Shown one piece after another: positions 20,860 through 33,390 of a stretch of 64,000 nt of DNA. The stretch is from Microstegium vimineum. Lineage: Eukaryota; Streptophyta; Magnoliopsida; Poales; Poaceae. The stretch covers positions 43,951,312 to 44,015,311 of the forward strand of contig CM039135.1 of the NCBI GenBank assembly GCA_022036555.1, written 5' to 3'. The first letter of the stretch is position 1. Every line of letters starts with the position of its first letter. The notes under the pieces were generated by a model that ran no database searches, was not told the origin of the DNA, and saw only the letters and a list, made by a program, of their open reading frames with translations. A program made the translations under genes and the position numbers.

Positions 20860-23800
20860 ACTCACCTTTGGCATGAGCCTCTAGGGTAACGTAGCCCTGC
20901 TAGGTCCTCTCAAGTTGATGGCGGACGTCGACAAGCTCCGCAGCTTGGTCGCTGATTTTAGCCTGGAGGTCCTCGATGGCCTTGCCAGCACCATCGAGGG
21001 CCCTCTTTTGGTTGGCCGCCACCTCCCCCAGAGTGGCGATCTAGGCTCGGGCCTTCTCCTCCGCTACACCTAGCGCGTCGCGTTCACGGGAGACGGCGTC
21101 GACGTCCCCCTGGAGCTCCTGGATACCCTCCGCCGCCCGGGTCAGCTCCTCCCTCAGCTGGGCGGCCTCCTCCTCCGCCTTGCGCCGGGCCTCCTGGGCA
21201 GCATCCCGCTGCTACCCGACCTCGATGACCGCCTTGAGGGCGGCCTCAACCCTTGACTGCGCCGTCTCCTGGGCAGCCCGGGCTCCCTCCTGCGCAGCCG
21301 CCACCTCGGCCTTCGCGCGGGCGACCTCGGCCTTGGCCCTCGACCGCGCCCGGGAGGCCTCCTCCTGGGCGGCCTTTGCCCCCTCTCGTGCGGCTGCTGC
21401 CTCGGCCTTCGCCTGGGCGACCTCGGCTTCCGCCTTCTCCAGCGAAGCGCGGAGGGTAGGGAGTTGTTAATGCGCCCGGAGGATGAATTGGGACTTGTCG
21501 TACGACCTCGCCCTTAGTGCCTATCAGGGACAAAAAGAAAGTTCATCAGAAAGGAGCAGCGAAATAACCAAGGCAAGTCTAAAGGGAAAGGACAAAATTC
21601 ACCTCCATCCCCCGGAGCAAGTCCGTGGAAGCAACCTCCGCGGACAGGCGCACCACGTGCTCGAGCCACGCCCGGAACTCCTCCAGGTGCTCCCACTCCC
21701 CGAGCTCGCCCTGATCGTCGAGCTTGAAGAAGGTGCGCCCTGGGTCTCAGGGATCGGCCAGCTCGAGGGGCTCCTGCCCCCAGAACCCGCTGCGGCGGTC
21801 GATCCTCTCCTGGACCTCCCGCATGATGCCCTGGTGCATCCCGGGCCACCCCCGTGGAGCACCACCCGCTCCGCCAGATTAGGGTAGGGAGTCGCCCCCT
21901 CGAGCTGGGCTCTCCCGGCCTCGGGGTCGCCTTGCGGGGCCGCCGCTGGCCCCTCCGAGCCATCGCCCCTAGGTGGGAGAAGTCCTCACCGGGAGAACAA
22001 CCCTGCGCGGTGAAGACAGACGATCAGAACCCAGTGCCATAGGCTCACTGCGGGTCGACTAAGTTAGAGGACGGATTACCTCAAGACGACGATTGTCTGA
22101 CCTCGAGACAAGGCCGAGCTGACGCCTCGGACATTATCGCGTCCACCGCGCCGCTTCTCAGTAACTCCGATCCCGACGAAGGGGCCGTCGCTGCGACCAT
22201 CTCCGCCGGGTCCATCAGCTCCGCCACCATCTTGACCACCTCTTCAGCAGTGGCCGTCGCCGACATCCCTGCCGTCTCCGCCGTGGGCGTTGCCTCGAGC
22301 TGCTCGGCCCGTCCCCCCTCCTCAAGCTCGGGAACCGGCGCCGAAGTCCCCTCGACGAAGACCTCCGCCGGTGATGGTTCCTCTGACGTGGCAGCGGCCG
22401 CGCCCCCGCGCTCGAGACGTAGATGCGCCTCCCGTGACGCAAGGCTCTCGGGCCACCGCCTCGGCGCCGGGCGCTCCGGCGTCTCTCCCTCGCCGGCAAT
22501 GGTCAAGTCGACCACCTCCACTTCTACGACGGCTTGGGGCTCGACCCCCTCTATCACGGCCGTCGTCGACGCTGGCTCTGCGCCTTCCGAGGCTGCGGGC
22601 GCGCCTCCCTCTGACGGGTGAGTGGGCACGACCTCGACCGCCACTCCGGCGGACCCCGCCGACACGGCGGGCCGACCCGTCTCCTCCCCCGCTTGAGCTA
22701 GCTCCGCGGCGGCCTGCGCCTTCCCTCGCCCCATCGCCTCCCACGCCTTGGCCGCCCACGCCGCCTCAGGAGTGAGGGTCGAAGGGGACGGGGCGGCGGA
22801 ACTGGCCCCGACGGTCATCTCGACCGCGGCCTCCGTCCTCAGCCTCTTGACCGGGGTCAGGGACGCGCCCTCCGCCGTGCGCTTCGGTCTGAAAAAGAAG
22901 CCCATACGCGACGATAAGTACGAGTCAGAACCAACGAAAAAACACTTGGGATCGACAGGGAAGCAACTTACCCTAGCGGAGTCATGGGGGTCCGACCAAT
23001 GGACCTCGAGCCGCCCGGGGGCTTCTGCGGGGTGCGACGGGAGCCGCTTCTCCCGCCAGCGCTGGCCGTGGCAGGGGTCGAGGCCGCTCCCGCCGTCGTG
23101 TCCTAAGCAGGGGCCGACGATGTCCCCATCGCCCCCCTCCTGACCTCCTCCTGCGCCGACGAGCCCGACACCCGTGCGCTCGACCGAGTGGGCGCAGGAG
23201 GCATTCTCGACCGACCCCTCGACGGGGATCGTGACGAACGGCCGCGCGTCGGCCGCGGCACTTCACCTTGAGGAACCACGGGGCGCTCGTCTCGCGGCTC
23301 GATCACGCCAGTTGGAGCCGACCTCGACGTCGACCCCTCTCCTCCTTCGGTTCCAGCGGCCGCCCTCTGCCGCTCGGGGACCGCTTGTTCCTCCTCGAGC
23401 CCTCCTTGTGGCTCGGCCTCCCCGTCGCTGCTCTCCTCCTCCTTCTCATCCTCCTCCGAGGGCGACTCCTCCTCGGAAAGGTTGGCCCGCCTCTGCCGGG
23501 TCCGACGTTATTCACGCTCCTGCTTCTCTCGGGCCCTTTTGCCCTTGTCCTTCTTCGCCTTGTCCTTGTCCTTCTTTTCCTGCTCAGCCTGAAGGTGTCT
23601 CGACTGGGAGTCGCCCCGCTCCTCCTTCATCGGTGGCGGCGACTTCCGGAAGATGACGTCACCCTGAAGAACACAAGGCAGTTAGGACGCAAGCAAAGAA
23701 GGCAAACAAGATGGGCAAAAAAGGACATTAAGAGAAAAGGTGTCGTACCGGCTGGACATGCCCCCGGTCGGGCATCATGGGGACGCTGGCGACGCCCCCC

Positions 23801-24762
23801 AACTCGAACGCGCCGGCGAATAAGGCGCGTACTCGGCGAACCACCCTCTCGGGGGGTAGCTCGTCCTCCATGAGGCGACACCCCGTGAGATCGACCGTCG
23901 GGCGCATCTCGTCGAGGCGTAGCGGGCGAGCCATCAGCGGCACGACCCGCCGTTGGTGGAAAGTTGACGCAGCAATCGCTGTCGTGAGTCCCGCCTTTTT
24001 TAGACGGGCGATCGCGCCGAGCAGATGGCCGAGGCGCGACTGCTTCTTCCTCTCGACGTCGTACCTCCAGTGGTCGGCCCTCGAGTCGATCGTCCTCCCG
24101 GTGTAGGCGAGGAGCAAGCCGTCGTCGTTCCTCAGGTAGAACCACCCGGAGTGCCATCCGGAGTGGCTCGACGTGAGCTTCGCCGGGATCCAGCTGTCTG
24201 CCCTCTTGAGGGCGATGCTGCAGCACCCCGTCCTGACCATCTTGCGGTTGCCAAGCCCGGCCGACGCATGGAACAGGCTCGCCTCGAACAGGTGGAGCCA
24301 CAGGTCCCAGTGTGGCTCGATCCCCAGGTATCCTTCGCACACGACGGTGAAAACCGCCGCGTGACACATACCGTTGGGGGAGAGGTGCTGGAGCTCCACG
24401 CCGTAGTGGTGGAGTATCCCGCGCAGGAGACAGTTGGGGGGAGCGCCCAGCCCTGCCCGGTGGAAGACTTCAAAGCTAACCACGTAGCCCTCCGGCGGGT
24501 TGGGCTCAGCATCCTCCCGCGATGGCACCACCCACTCCGGCCGGTCGATGGAGGTGATGGGCCGGAGGAGGCCGCTCTCCACCAGATCTCCTAGACGCGC
24601 GACGGTTGTCGAAGACGGGAGCCAGGCATCGGGGCCGCACAGGTTGTAGCTGGCCATGGGGGCAGGGAGGCTGGTTTGCTCGGATGTGGGGTGGAAGGTA
24701 TGTTCCCAATCTCTCCTCTCCCTACTCTTGCGCGCGCAGAGGTCCGGCTCGGAAGGAGGCAC
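20860..24762 (-). pseudogene. Antisense extra gene of the Tat element (putative gypsy-type transposon protein)
   Basis: Read on the minus strand, opposite to pol. The N-terminal block (24762-23728) contains GPDAWLPSSTTVARL, GLGAPPNCLLRGILHHYG and DLWLHLFEASLF, the pattern of the 'putative gypsy type transposon' domain family. Next come an Ala/Glu/Pro-rich segment (22905-22081), a short conserved exon-like block (ERIDRRSGFWGQEPLELADP, with an in-frame TGA) near 21820-21600, and an Ala/Glu/Arg coiled coil (about 21480-20870). Introns are likely between blocks but were not resolved. Antisense extra ORFs between pol and the 3' LTR are known in Tat elements such as Grande. Function unknown. Confidence 0.7.
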
Positions 24763-25099
24763 GGAAGGTGATGGCGAGAAGGAGCCAGGGAAGGGAATGG
24801 CGAGAAGGAAGCAGCCGACTCCTCACCTCCGATATTTGTAACCGGAAGCCCAACCGGCGGATCCAACAGACAGGAAAGTGAATATCCGCATTTAATGCGC
24901 CCACCTACCTCCTCCTCGTATTCCTCCAGGATAAGGCGCGCCTGTCGCGTCATCGGGTTCCACACCACACTCCGCGCCGCGCCCTGTGCCTGCTACTGTT
25001 GCGGCCGAACGGACATCTCCTAAAAAGGCGTGCCTACGGCGGACAACGCGCGACGGTGGGCGTTATCTTCGGAGGTAAGCAACGGACATCAACCCATCC

Positions 25100-26110
25100 G
25101 CCAAAATCTCGAGGGAACGAAGGCTGGCCCTCGAACGGGGTTCGACAGCCACCCTCGAGTACCTGAGGTCGGAAAGGACCCAGGGTTACGGACTCCGGTC
25201 CACCCCCAAGCTTCGGGGGGACGAAGGCTGGCCCCACGGACAAGGTTCGACAGCCACCCTCGAGTGCTCGAGCCCAACGGGCGGATCCAATAAAAACGTA
25301 GGTATGTCCCCGCATTTAATATACCTACCTACCTACCTCCTTTGTATTCCACAGGATAGGGCGTCACCTTCGGAGGCGAGCGGTGGACGTCGACCCGTCC
25401 GTCAAATCTTGAGGGAGCGAAGGCTGACCCTTACATAGGGTTCGATAGCTGCCCTCGAGTACCTGAGGTCAGGAAGGACCCATGGTTACAGATTCCGGTC
25501 CAACCCTAAAATCTCGAGGGGGCGAAGGCTGGCCCTACGAACGGGGTTTGACAGCCGCCCTCGAGTATACGAGTCAGGGATGACCCGGGGGGTCCAGGCG
25601 CGAGCCCCTAGCTCGAGAACGAACTCTCGAGGCCCCCCGGGACATATCCGAGGCAAAACCACAGAATACCCAAGGATCCCTACGCCGGGAGGCATCGAGC
25701 CACCAGCTCCACAGTACTGGATTAATGAGAACGCCTCAGGGCTTCTAATCGACCTCTATCGAATGGGGCACAAGTTCTCACTTGGATTCTTACCCGTATC
25801 GGGCAGATCTCTGCCCAACACCAGCTCGCAGAGGACTTCGAGGCTCGTCCTAACGAGGATAGCACGATGCTCTTCGCCCCGCAATCCGAACACAAGGATC
25901 CGTGGGAAGGACGCTAGGAGGTAGTGAAAGCCCAGCCACGCAGGGCTCGAGGGCCCGACTACGCACGACACCCCTCGACGAAAGAGGGTCGAAAACACTT
26001 GTAACCTGGCAGACAGAGTTGACCTCTCGGTAGGGGCACTGTGACTCCAGTGTAACGCTCGAGGGAGCGAAGGCTGGCCCTCGGAAGGGTTCGACAGCCG
26101 CCCTCGAGCA
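25100..26110 (+). repeat. 3' subterminal degenerate repeats of the Tat element
   Basis: At least five copies of a roughly 55-bp unit, whose core is CGAAGGCTGGCCC ... GTTCGACAGCC(A/G)CCCTCGAG. They start near 25109, 25207, 25406, 25511 and 26056. A companion segment (CTGAGGTC.GGAAAGGACCCA) follows copies one and three. Sequence from 24960 to 26370 is otherwise non-coding. Variable tandem repeats here are a known Tat feature and a source of satellites. Confidence 0.7.
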
Positions 26111-26372
26111 CCTCCTTTTCAGGGAAAGGAGCGCTCATAACCTGGCGAACGGAATCGACCGCTCGGTAGGGTGCTCGGACTCCAGGTAATCCTCAAATCC
26201 CCTCGATATAGCACACATCAAAGCCCCCAGAGGAGTTCTTAATCACTCCTCTGAGGCCTCGGGGGCTACCCCCGCGGGGTGCGCTCGCGCGCACCCCATG
26301 GAGAATCAAACCTCTTACTAACTCTGCAGGTCAATACCAAAAGCCCCTATGCGGATTCTTCTTATCTGCACA

Positions 26373-26388
26373 GAGGCTCGGGGGCTAC
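26373..26388 (+). other. Polypurine tract of the Tat element
   Basis: GAGGCTCGGGGGCTAC directly precedes the 3' LTR, the usual form in grass Tat-type elements. Confidence 0.75.
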
Positions 26389-26816
26389 TGTCAGGTACAA
26401 AGGTAAGGGGTACCCTAAACCCTTCGATAAACTGATGCTCAACATAGCAACCATTTTTAAGACAGGACCCGATCAGCCGCTCAAGTCCACAAAGAAGGGC
26501 CCATCACACGAAGGCCCCCCGCACCGGCCACAACAACTAGTCGTGGGCCGACCCATTCCTGGAATTATAGACGGACCAGGGGTCGAACGAACGACCCCTC
26601 CACTTCTGCCTCAACCCCAAATGACGGACGGGGGGTCGAACGAACGACCCCTCCGCCTCCGCCTCGACCCCGACTGACGGACGGGGGTCGAACAAACGAC
26701 CCCCGGACAGGAAGCTCGATCAGCTCACCTGCTCCCGGTATGGGTTAAAGGGGATCCGATGCGCTCACCCGCCCCCGCCTAACGCCATGGGCGCCCACGA
26801 CCGCAGTCAAATCCAT

Positions 26817-29800
26817 TGTGACACCCTGTGTCAAGCTTGCATTAGGATCATCATTAACCACTAAGCACAAGCATTTCATTGCATTCATGTTGGCACATGC
26901 TATCATTTCATGTGTGTATTATAATGTTTTGAAACTAGAATTAAATAGGTGTTTTGTGCTCAATCTTGTGATCAACCTGTTTAGCAAAACCTTGCTATGC
27001 TTAGAGTAAAGTATGGTTTGCTTTATGTTTATTTACCCTACTTAATTTTATCTGTTAAAGAATTAAAGTAATTCTTTTCCTAATTAGCTTAAATAAGTTT
27101 TTAATCCTCAACTCTTGAACTAATGGTTTTCAGAATTTATGATCTACATGAAATAATATTCTGAACAACTTTGGTCTAAGTGTCGAACACGCCATCGTCG
27201 CCGCTGTCGCTCTGCGCCGCACCCTGTGGCCCTGCACCGACATCGCTGTCGCCCTGCGTCGTGCCGTCGCGTCGCATTCACGCCGCCGCAGCGCTGGTTG
27301 CCGACCAGCTCCACGCTCCGTCTCAGTCGCGTCCACACCTGCGCCCGCGATAACGGCCCTAGGACCGAGCCTGCATCGCATCGCTGCCGCTGACGCCCCT
27401 GCTTCGCCGCCGCAGTGTCGCGTCCGATCAGCTCCATGCCTTGTCGCACTCGCAATCGAACGCGAATCCGCGCTAACGGCGCGTCGACCAAGTTCCACGC
27501 TCTGTCTCGCGCGCTGCCGCCTCTGCCCTCGCGCGCGCAGACACGCCAGCGCCGCTGCCACCGCCGCGCCATCGCGTCACGGTCCCCTCTGGCCGCACCG
27601 GTCGGCCATGACCGTGCAAAAGGGAGCGCCTACACCTCCTCTACCCCCACACTCGTTTGCACTCATCCTCACTCGCTCACTCGCGCGCATTGCCTCTGTT
27701 CTCGCCGTGCCGAGCACCAACAGCACCGCAACGCCCCCTTTTCAAATTCGCCACCACGCGAGCTCCTCTGCTTGATCCATCTCGCACTAGCTTTCGCCTT
27801 CGCCACCGCACCGACCAAACGGTGTTCACCCCTCACCGTCTCGCCCCCGACGCCTCCATCTCCGTGGAAGCTTCACCGGAGCTAGCAGAGGTGAGAACAC
27901 CTTTTCCCTAGCTCTAGTTCGCCCTAAATCAACACAGCGTCGTTGGCCGTGCGCCATTACCGCCGCCGCGGAGCTTGCACGTGGTCAGGATTCCACAGAG
28001 CCCCTCCGGCTCAACCAACCCTCGAACCGCACTCACCACATCACCGCGATGCTCACGCAACCCTGCGCCAAGCCTCGCATCGCCGGTGATCACCTCGCCA
28101 CGTCGCACCGCCGTGCTGCACCGCCACCGCACGCCGCCGACCACTTTCACGGTCGCAACGGTTCAACCAACTCCACCAGTGGATGCGCGTCATCATCCCG
28201 AGCCTAGCACACCCAACCCCACCGTCGGAGACCTCACCGCCGGCGGGAACGCGTCGGTCAGCGCCGTCCTCTGCTCCCTGCTCGTCGATAGATGGACCCC
28301 GTGTTGACCGAGGGCCCCGCTTGTCAGTCGCCCCGCGCGCCTCTACGTGTATTGGGCCAGACCCAGTACTGTTCCCCCACGGGCCGGTTTCCGAAATGAA
28401 TTTCCTTTTCCTATTTTCAGTAATATGCTAATGCTTGTTTAATTTATATCTAGAGTTTGGTAAATCTTAAAATGGTGAAATCAATTTTGTTAGACTCTAT
28501 ATGTTATGATCTTTCTGTTAAAAATATAAAAATGATTTTTGGAGAATGTCTTCAGTACTAATGAGTAATTAGTTGTTTTCTGCATATATCAAAGTTATTT
28601 GTGTTCCTGCTTAAAATGGTCAAATAAAAATGTAAGGTTTTTATGTTAGCTCTGTTATCCTGTGTAGAAGCTAGGAAAAATATAATATGCCATGTTTCTA
28701 TGTAAGTTTTATTTATCATCTATTAAAATGTGTTTATGCTGTTTTCTTAGATTAATTCCTGTGGTAAATATGTGCATGTATAAATCATGGAACTTTCTTG
28801 ATAAATATGTTTTTAAGTATAGATTCTGCTAAAAATAAGTTATAGCATGTTTTACCCAGTTAGCTAGTAGCTCTAGTTCTAAGTGCTTTTCCTGCATTTA
28901 ATTTCATCTTTTTGTATCGGCTAGCTGATAGCTTTGCTATGAGTGAGTTTTCTGCAGTGGCATCCAGTAGACATGATCTACCCTCTGTAATTTTGGTAGA
29001 TTTTTCTGAGTAGTTTATAATAGGCTTGTTGTGTAAAGTAGTTGTGTGGTAATTAATTTGTTAAATGCTTAGAGTTACTTTTAGTGTGCTAAATCTTGTT
29101 CAAGCATCATCCCTGCACCATCAAGTTACTTATATATGCATTACAATCATTTAGGATCAGTGGAGGAACACCAGGAGCCAACCCCAGAGACAGAAGTCAA
29201 GGAGGTGCAGGAGCTAAACGAGGAGTACCACGAGTCCAACACTAACCTCCCCGAGTGCCCTGACCACCAGCCCTCCACCTTCGCTCAAGGCAAGCCCCGG
29301 AGCATCCTTAAGCCTCCCAATATTTACAATTAATCTACTTGAGTATTTTATACTGTGATGCATTAGGTGACAGGAGTTGTTTGAATCCCAAATTGATGCA
29401 TTACCTTCCTTGATTATTGTTTTACCTACCTTGTTACCCTGTTAATAAAAGTAAAAGCAATCGCTTAGCCCGCTTAGAATAAATGGTTACATTTATATTT
29501 ATGTATGTATTATCCCTTGGGGGTATTACTATCACGGTTGGCTATATTTGCTATCATGGAAAGAACCAATGGTAGTAATAAAATGCGGTCAACTGGAAGG
29601 AAGAGGCACCAAGTGGTTTAGACTTGGGGGTAGTCCGTCTGTTGGATCGTATAGGTTTGTATACGATGGTGGCCCTCTTACATCTTTGAATGCGCCCTTT
29701 CACATAGGGGCCGTCGGGAGTGTCGACCCCGAAGCCGAGTAAACATTGTCCGGGCTGGCGCTACATCTACTGTGAGCACCCTCTAGTTTGTAGATACGAC

Positions 29801-30784
29801 CTGCCCCGTGGTCGCTAACTGATTTCTACAATTGGGTGGACCAATGCGAGCCCGCGGCGATACTACCTGGACTTTGTTGAGCGGTAAGCCAATGCATGGA
29901 CCCGACGGGGAAAGTGTGGGCGTGTGTTAAAGGTAATCTTGCCAGCTGGTTGTATATCGATTCGAATTGCCGCCCCCCACTGGATATGGGGGATTATGCT
30001 GAGCTTCACCACGGTACAACTCCATGTGACATCGTAATGGTTCTACTAAAATATTGATGAAGGAATTGGATATATGTTATTATATTGTTTGAGTAGATCA
30101 AGTGTGTGCTCTAGTACAGGTGCAAACCTAGAGATAATAATAATAGGATGGAAAATGGTTGTTCTCTAATCTTTAATTTCCTCTTGTTCGCTTTTCCGCA
30201 AAAGCAAGTTTACCCAGATCCACATAAATAGCCTTGCATATCCTTGGAGTCTTTATTTTCAGTTAGACGGGTAAGTCTAGCTGAGTACATTTCCGTACTC
30301 AGGATTTATCCCGTTTGTTGTAGATGGTCAAGTATACGTTGGCTATTGTAAGCACTGTCTCTATCGTGTCGAAGGAGAAGAGGAGTAGGCCTTGGGCAAG
30401 GTCTTCTACGAGCTCATCTTTTGCTGTTGTCAAACTTGACCTCGTGGGCACCCCTATCTTTTAATGATTTTGGTGTGGAGTAAAACTTTGGGTTCAGTTT
30501 CAAACAATGTTTTATTCGACCACAGGTGTTGTGGCGTAAGTACTACTTTTATTTGGAACAAAGTGTTGTAATGACTTTATTCGTACTTCAAGTATTTTTG
30601 GTTTATTTGTGGCTCGTTCGAATGTGCATACCTGAGTTTGCGCGATCTTGGTTGGATATACGATTGGTAGAAATCCTTCGAGATTTCCGGACTACCGGGA
30701 TTATATGGGCTCAAGTGCTTTAAGTGGCAGTTAAATCAGCTACTTTGGCACTTGATCTCTTATAATTTGGACGGTTCCGTCACA
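26817..30784 (+). mobile_element. 3968-bp solo LTR, probably Ty3/Gypsy (Tekay-like)
   Basis: It begins TGTGACACCC and ends GGTTCCGTCACA, with inverted TGTGAC/GTCACA termini and a perfect TCCAT target duplication (26812-26816, 30785-30789). There is no internal LTR boundary and no gag or pol, and its start is not repeated near its end, so it is a solo LTR and not a complete small element. A GC-rich 1.2-kb middle (about 27170-28430) is flanked by AT-rich arms. Family assignment rests on termini and length only. Confidence 0.85.
29136..29333 (+). CDS. Small ORF inside the solo LTR
   Basis: 65 codons, acidic (ETEVKEVQELNEEYHES), ending with GKPRSILKPPNIYN. The run AAGGCAAGCCCCGGAGCAT just upstream of the stop recalls a motif seen in LTRs of related grass elements. 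It may be a short LTR-encoded peptide or an exon of the element leader. No function can be assigned. Confidence 0.3.
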   Translation: MHYNHLGSVEEHQEPTPETEVKEVQELNEEYHESNTNLPECPDHQPSTFAQGKPRSILKPPNIYN

Positions 30785-32676
30785 TCCATCAGCTCACCAC
30801 CACGCCCTGGACCTCCGTCAACTGTGCTGCCGCTGTAGCCACGTCGCGAGTACGGACTCCAGAGGCACTTCTCGAGCCGTGAACAGGACCGCCCTCGACA
30901 ATGTCTTCAAGGATACGACAAGGCCACGCAGATCTCGACCCCTCCCCTCGACCGGGGGGCTCGACCCCTGCCTCCAACCACTCCGGTATGGGGGCCGTCC
31001 CGTCCGCCCCGTCCCGCTTCAACTATGGGACTCGCACCCGTCTACAGAAGTTCGACCCTGCTGCGCCGCGACGTGCCGCAACGTCTAGTCCGCCATCACC
31101 ATGCCCTGGAGCACCGGAAGGACGGGAAGGCCACGCCGCTACAGCGATCGACGTCCCTTCGCCAACACAATGTCACGGACACGCCTCCCATGCTGCAATA
31201 GTTTAGGACCCTGTATTCTCAGGCCTCCTCTTGGTCTATAAAAGGGGACGCCGGGATAGAAGAAGGGCAATTCGAATTCATAGGGCTTTCGCATTCGGAC
31301 ATCAGCTCCGACCCTCATACACCACCCACCTGACTGCTTGATCGACCCCTCAAGCAATCAACCGACCTCCTAAGGACAGCTCTGCTAGCCCTAGGCCTTA
31401 GCTCATCCTGAGCACCCCCGTGTAAACCTGCTTGTACCCCCCCTGTACGAGCACTTCGGTGCAAGATAATACAATCCATCCTTCCCCGTTGGACGTAGGG
31501 CCTTCTTTGCCCGAACCAGGATAAATCTTGTATCCTTCTTGCATCACATCTGAGAGAGGGAGCACGCAATGTACAAATTTACTAGCCGGTGGTCTTGACC
31601 CCTGGGTCATAACACCGACAAAAGTCTTGTTTAAATGTAAAATCCTTTAAGCACCGTATCAGTTCTATTTGTATTTGATAATAATTGTTATCTAAATTTA
31701 AAAGATTTGTTTCATAATATACAGATCTAAAAATTCATATACAACGACACGTAGGAGTACGTACTCCTACATAAGTAGTACTACAACACAATACACCAAG
31801 CCGGGGCACTATCACTCCTTTCTTAATCAATCAGAGCCGCAGCCCGCATGCACATGGCTGACTGAGACCACTGTTGGATCCTATCCTGCTCTGCCGCTGC
31901 GTGCACGCCGGCCGGTGCGGGTTGCCGGGTTCGGCGCCCAATCAAGAGGCTGCCGCCACACATGAGACCGAAAAGAAACTGATCTCGAGGCAACGGCAAT
32001 GAAACAGCGGCAGCGGCCGGTTTCCGACGACCGACAACAGGTAGAAACAAGCAAAATACTACGGCCGCACCACGCACAAACACACACGCACGCACACACA
32101 CACACCGCTCAAGGAAGGAGCCAATGCAAGAAACGCAATGCAATAGGCTACGGCGACGTGCCAGACGCCGGTAGGTACTGTACGTAGTGCAGAGTGCGTG
32201 GTACAGTAGCTTTACTAGGCGCCGATTGGCTCTAGGAAATTCCTACTCGTTCTCGGGACGGACGACGACGGCGCTGCCAATGCCATGGCGCCATCACCAC
32301 CTGCCGTCTCGATCGTCCGCTGTCCGCATGCACCATGCATGCATGCATGCCCGGCCGGGACCGTTCCGACGACCGAGATGCGGGCCGCCGCTTTGGTCTT
32401 GGTCCCTCCCTCCTCCTCCGTCGAACGCGGCCATGTGATTTGCTATGAGCCGCCGCCGACACACACGACGACGCTTGCGCTTGGTTCTTCCACCGAAAGG
32501 TGCCCGGCCGTGTCCGCAGCAAGTGGGTGCCGAGTAATTAACTTTTCCCCTGTACGTTGGCGTGGATCGCCCGGTCACTGTTCATATATGGTCCGGGCAC
32601 GAAATGTGCCATCACTGTCGCCCTTAGGACGCCTTCCACACTACTACGAGACAGAAGCTAACTCATATAGATACTA

Positions 32677-32816
32677 CTCACTCCGTTTCAAATTAAAAAA
32701 CGATTTAATTTTTTTTAGTACATTCATTTTGTAATGTATAATAATACGTCTAGATACCTAGCAAAATGGATGAACCAAAAAAAATCAAAACAATTTATAA
32801 TTTGGAACGGAGGGAG
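32677..32816. mobile_element. Stowaway-type MITE
   Basis: 140 bp with terminal inverted repeats CTCACTCCGTTTCAAATTA and TAATTTGGAACGGAGGGAG, flanked by TA on both sides (32675-32676, 32817-32818). These are Tc1/mariner Stowaway hallmarks. Confidence 0.88.
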
Positions 32817-33390
32817 TATGTCATTGCCACCTCACTATTAAATCATAGATATAAATGATTTTTAAATTTATATATTTTCTTAATTATTTTTTTTATGAGC
32901 AAGTTCACAAATTATATAGAGCGAGATAAGAGATAAGATATAGTGACTTTTTTTCAATTATCTCTCTTTTACATGAGAAAAATACCGATATGGATTTTTA
33001 TGAACTGACATGCCCATAAAGCTTCGCAATTTAAGCCTTGTTTATTTAAATGCAAATACTTGAAAAAAAAAAATACTATAACACATTTGTTTGTATTTGA
33101 TAGTTACTATTGTCCAACCATTGAGTACTAATTAGATTCAAAATATTTGTCTGACAAGCAAACTGTTTAATTAGTAATTTGTTTACTCATATTTAATGTT
33201 TCATACTTACGTTTAAAAATTCAATCTGATAGAAACTAAGCGAGCCATTAGTACGGACCGAGTACGGTAGTGGCTTTTATGAATGATGAATGAGTATGTA
33301 ATCACTTCGTGTTCCGCGTGCAGATGTTTTCGACGATCGGCGCTTTTGCAAAGCAGGAGCTTTATTTGTCCACATTGTCGTTCATACGTA

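Larger units (their letters stand above)
3900..31620 (+). mobile_element. Ty3/Gypsy LTR retrotransposon, Tat type (RIRE2/Grande-like), with nested insertions
   Basis: The outer frame of the nest. LTRs start TGTC(G/A)GGTACAAA and end ACACCGACA. Both are exactly 1259 bp once the inserted solo LTR and its target duplication are removed from the 3' copy. Flanks are AAGGT (3895-3899) and AAAGT (31621-31625), a one-mismatch 5-bp duplication. Internal order is leader, RT-linked RNase H, archaeal-type RNase H, integrase, an antisense extra gene, subterminal repeats and a polypurine tract. The second RNase H, the antisense ORF and the 3' repeats are known Tat-lineage traits. Gag, protease and most of RT are missing. 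Without nested insertions it is about 11.5 kb. Confidence 0.9.
26389..31620 (+). repeat. 3' LTR of the Tat element, split by a solo LTR
   Basis: LTR sequence occupies 26389-26816 and 30785-31620. With the inserted 3968 bp and the 5-bp duplication removed it is 1259 bp, equal to the 5' LTR. A TATA box lies at about 31235-31245. Confidence 0.92.

Noticed and set aside
21180..23873. Several plus-strand frames of 90-200 codons in the Tat 3' region
   Set aside because: Shadows of the minus-strand antisense gene, whose frame has the recognisable domain and coiled coil.
25100..26110. Regularly spaced repeats resembling a CRISPR array
   Set aside because: Units are degenerate, spacing is irregular and the host is a plant; they are Tat subterminal repeats.
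27130..27885. Overlapping 140-156-codon frames on both strands
   Set aside because: They lie in the GC-rich middle of the solo LTR, are Arg/Ala-rich in several frames at once, and show no protein signature.
26817..30784. Alternative reading as a small non-autonomous element with two LTRs
   Set aside because: The start sequence does not recur before the end, and no PBS or polypurine tract is visible inside.
32079..32104. CA/GC-rich tract as a regulatory site
   Set aside because: Simple CA microsatellite with nothing else to support function.
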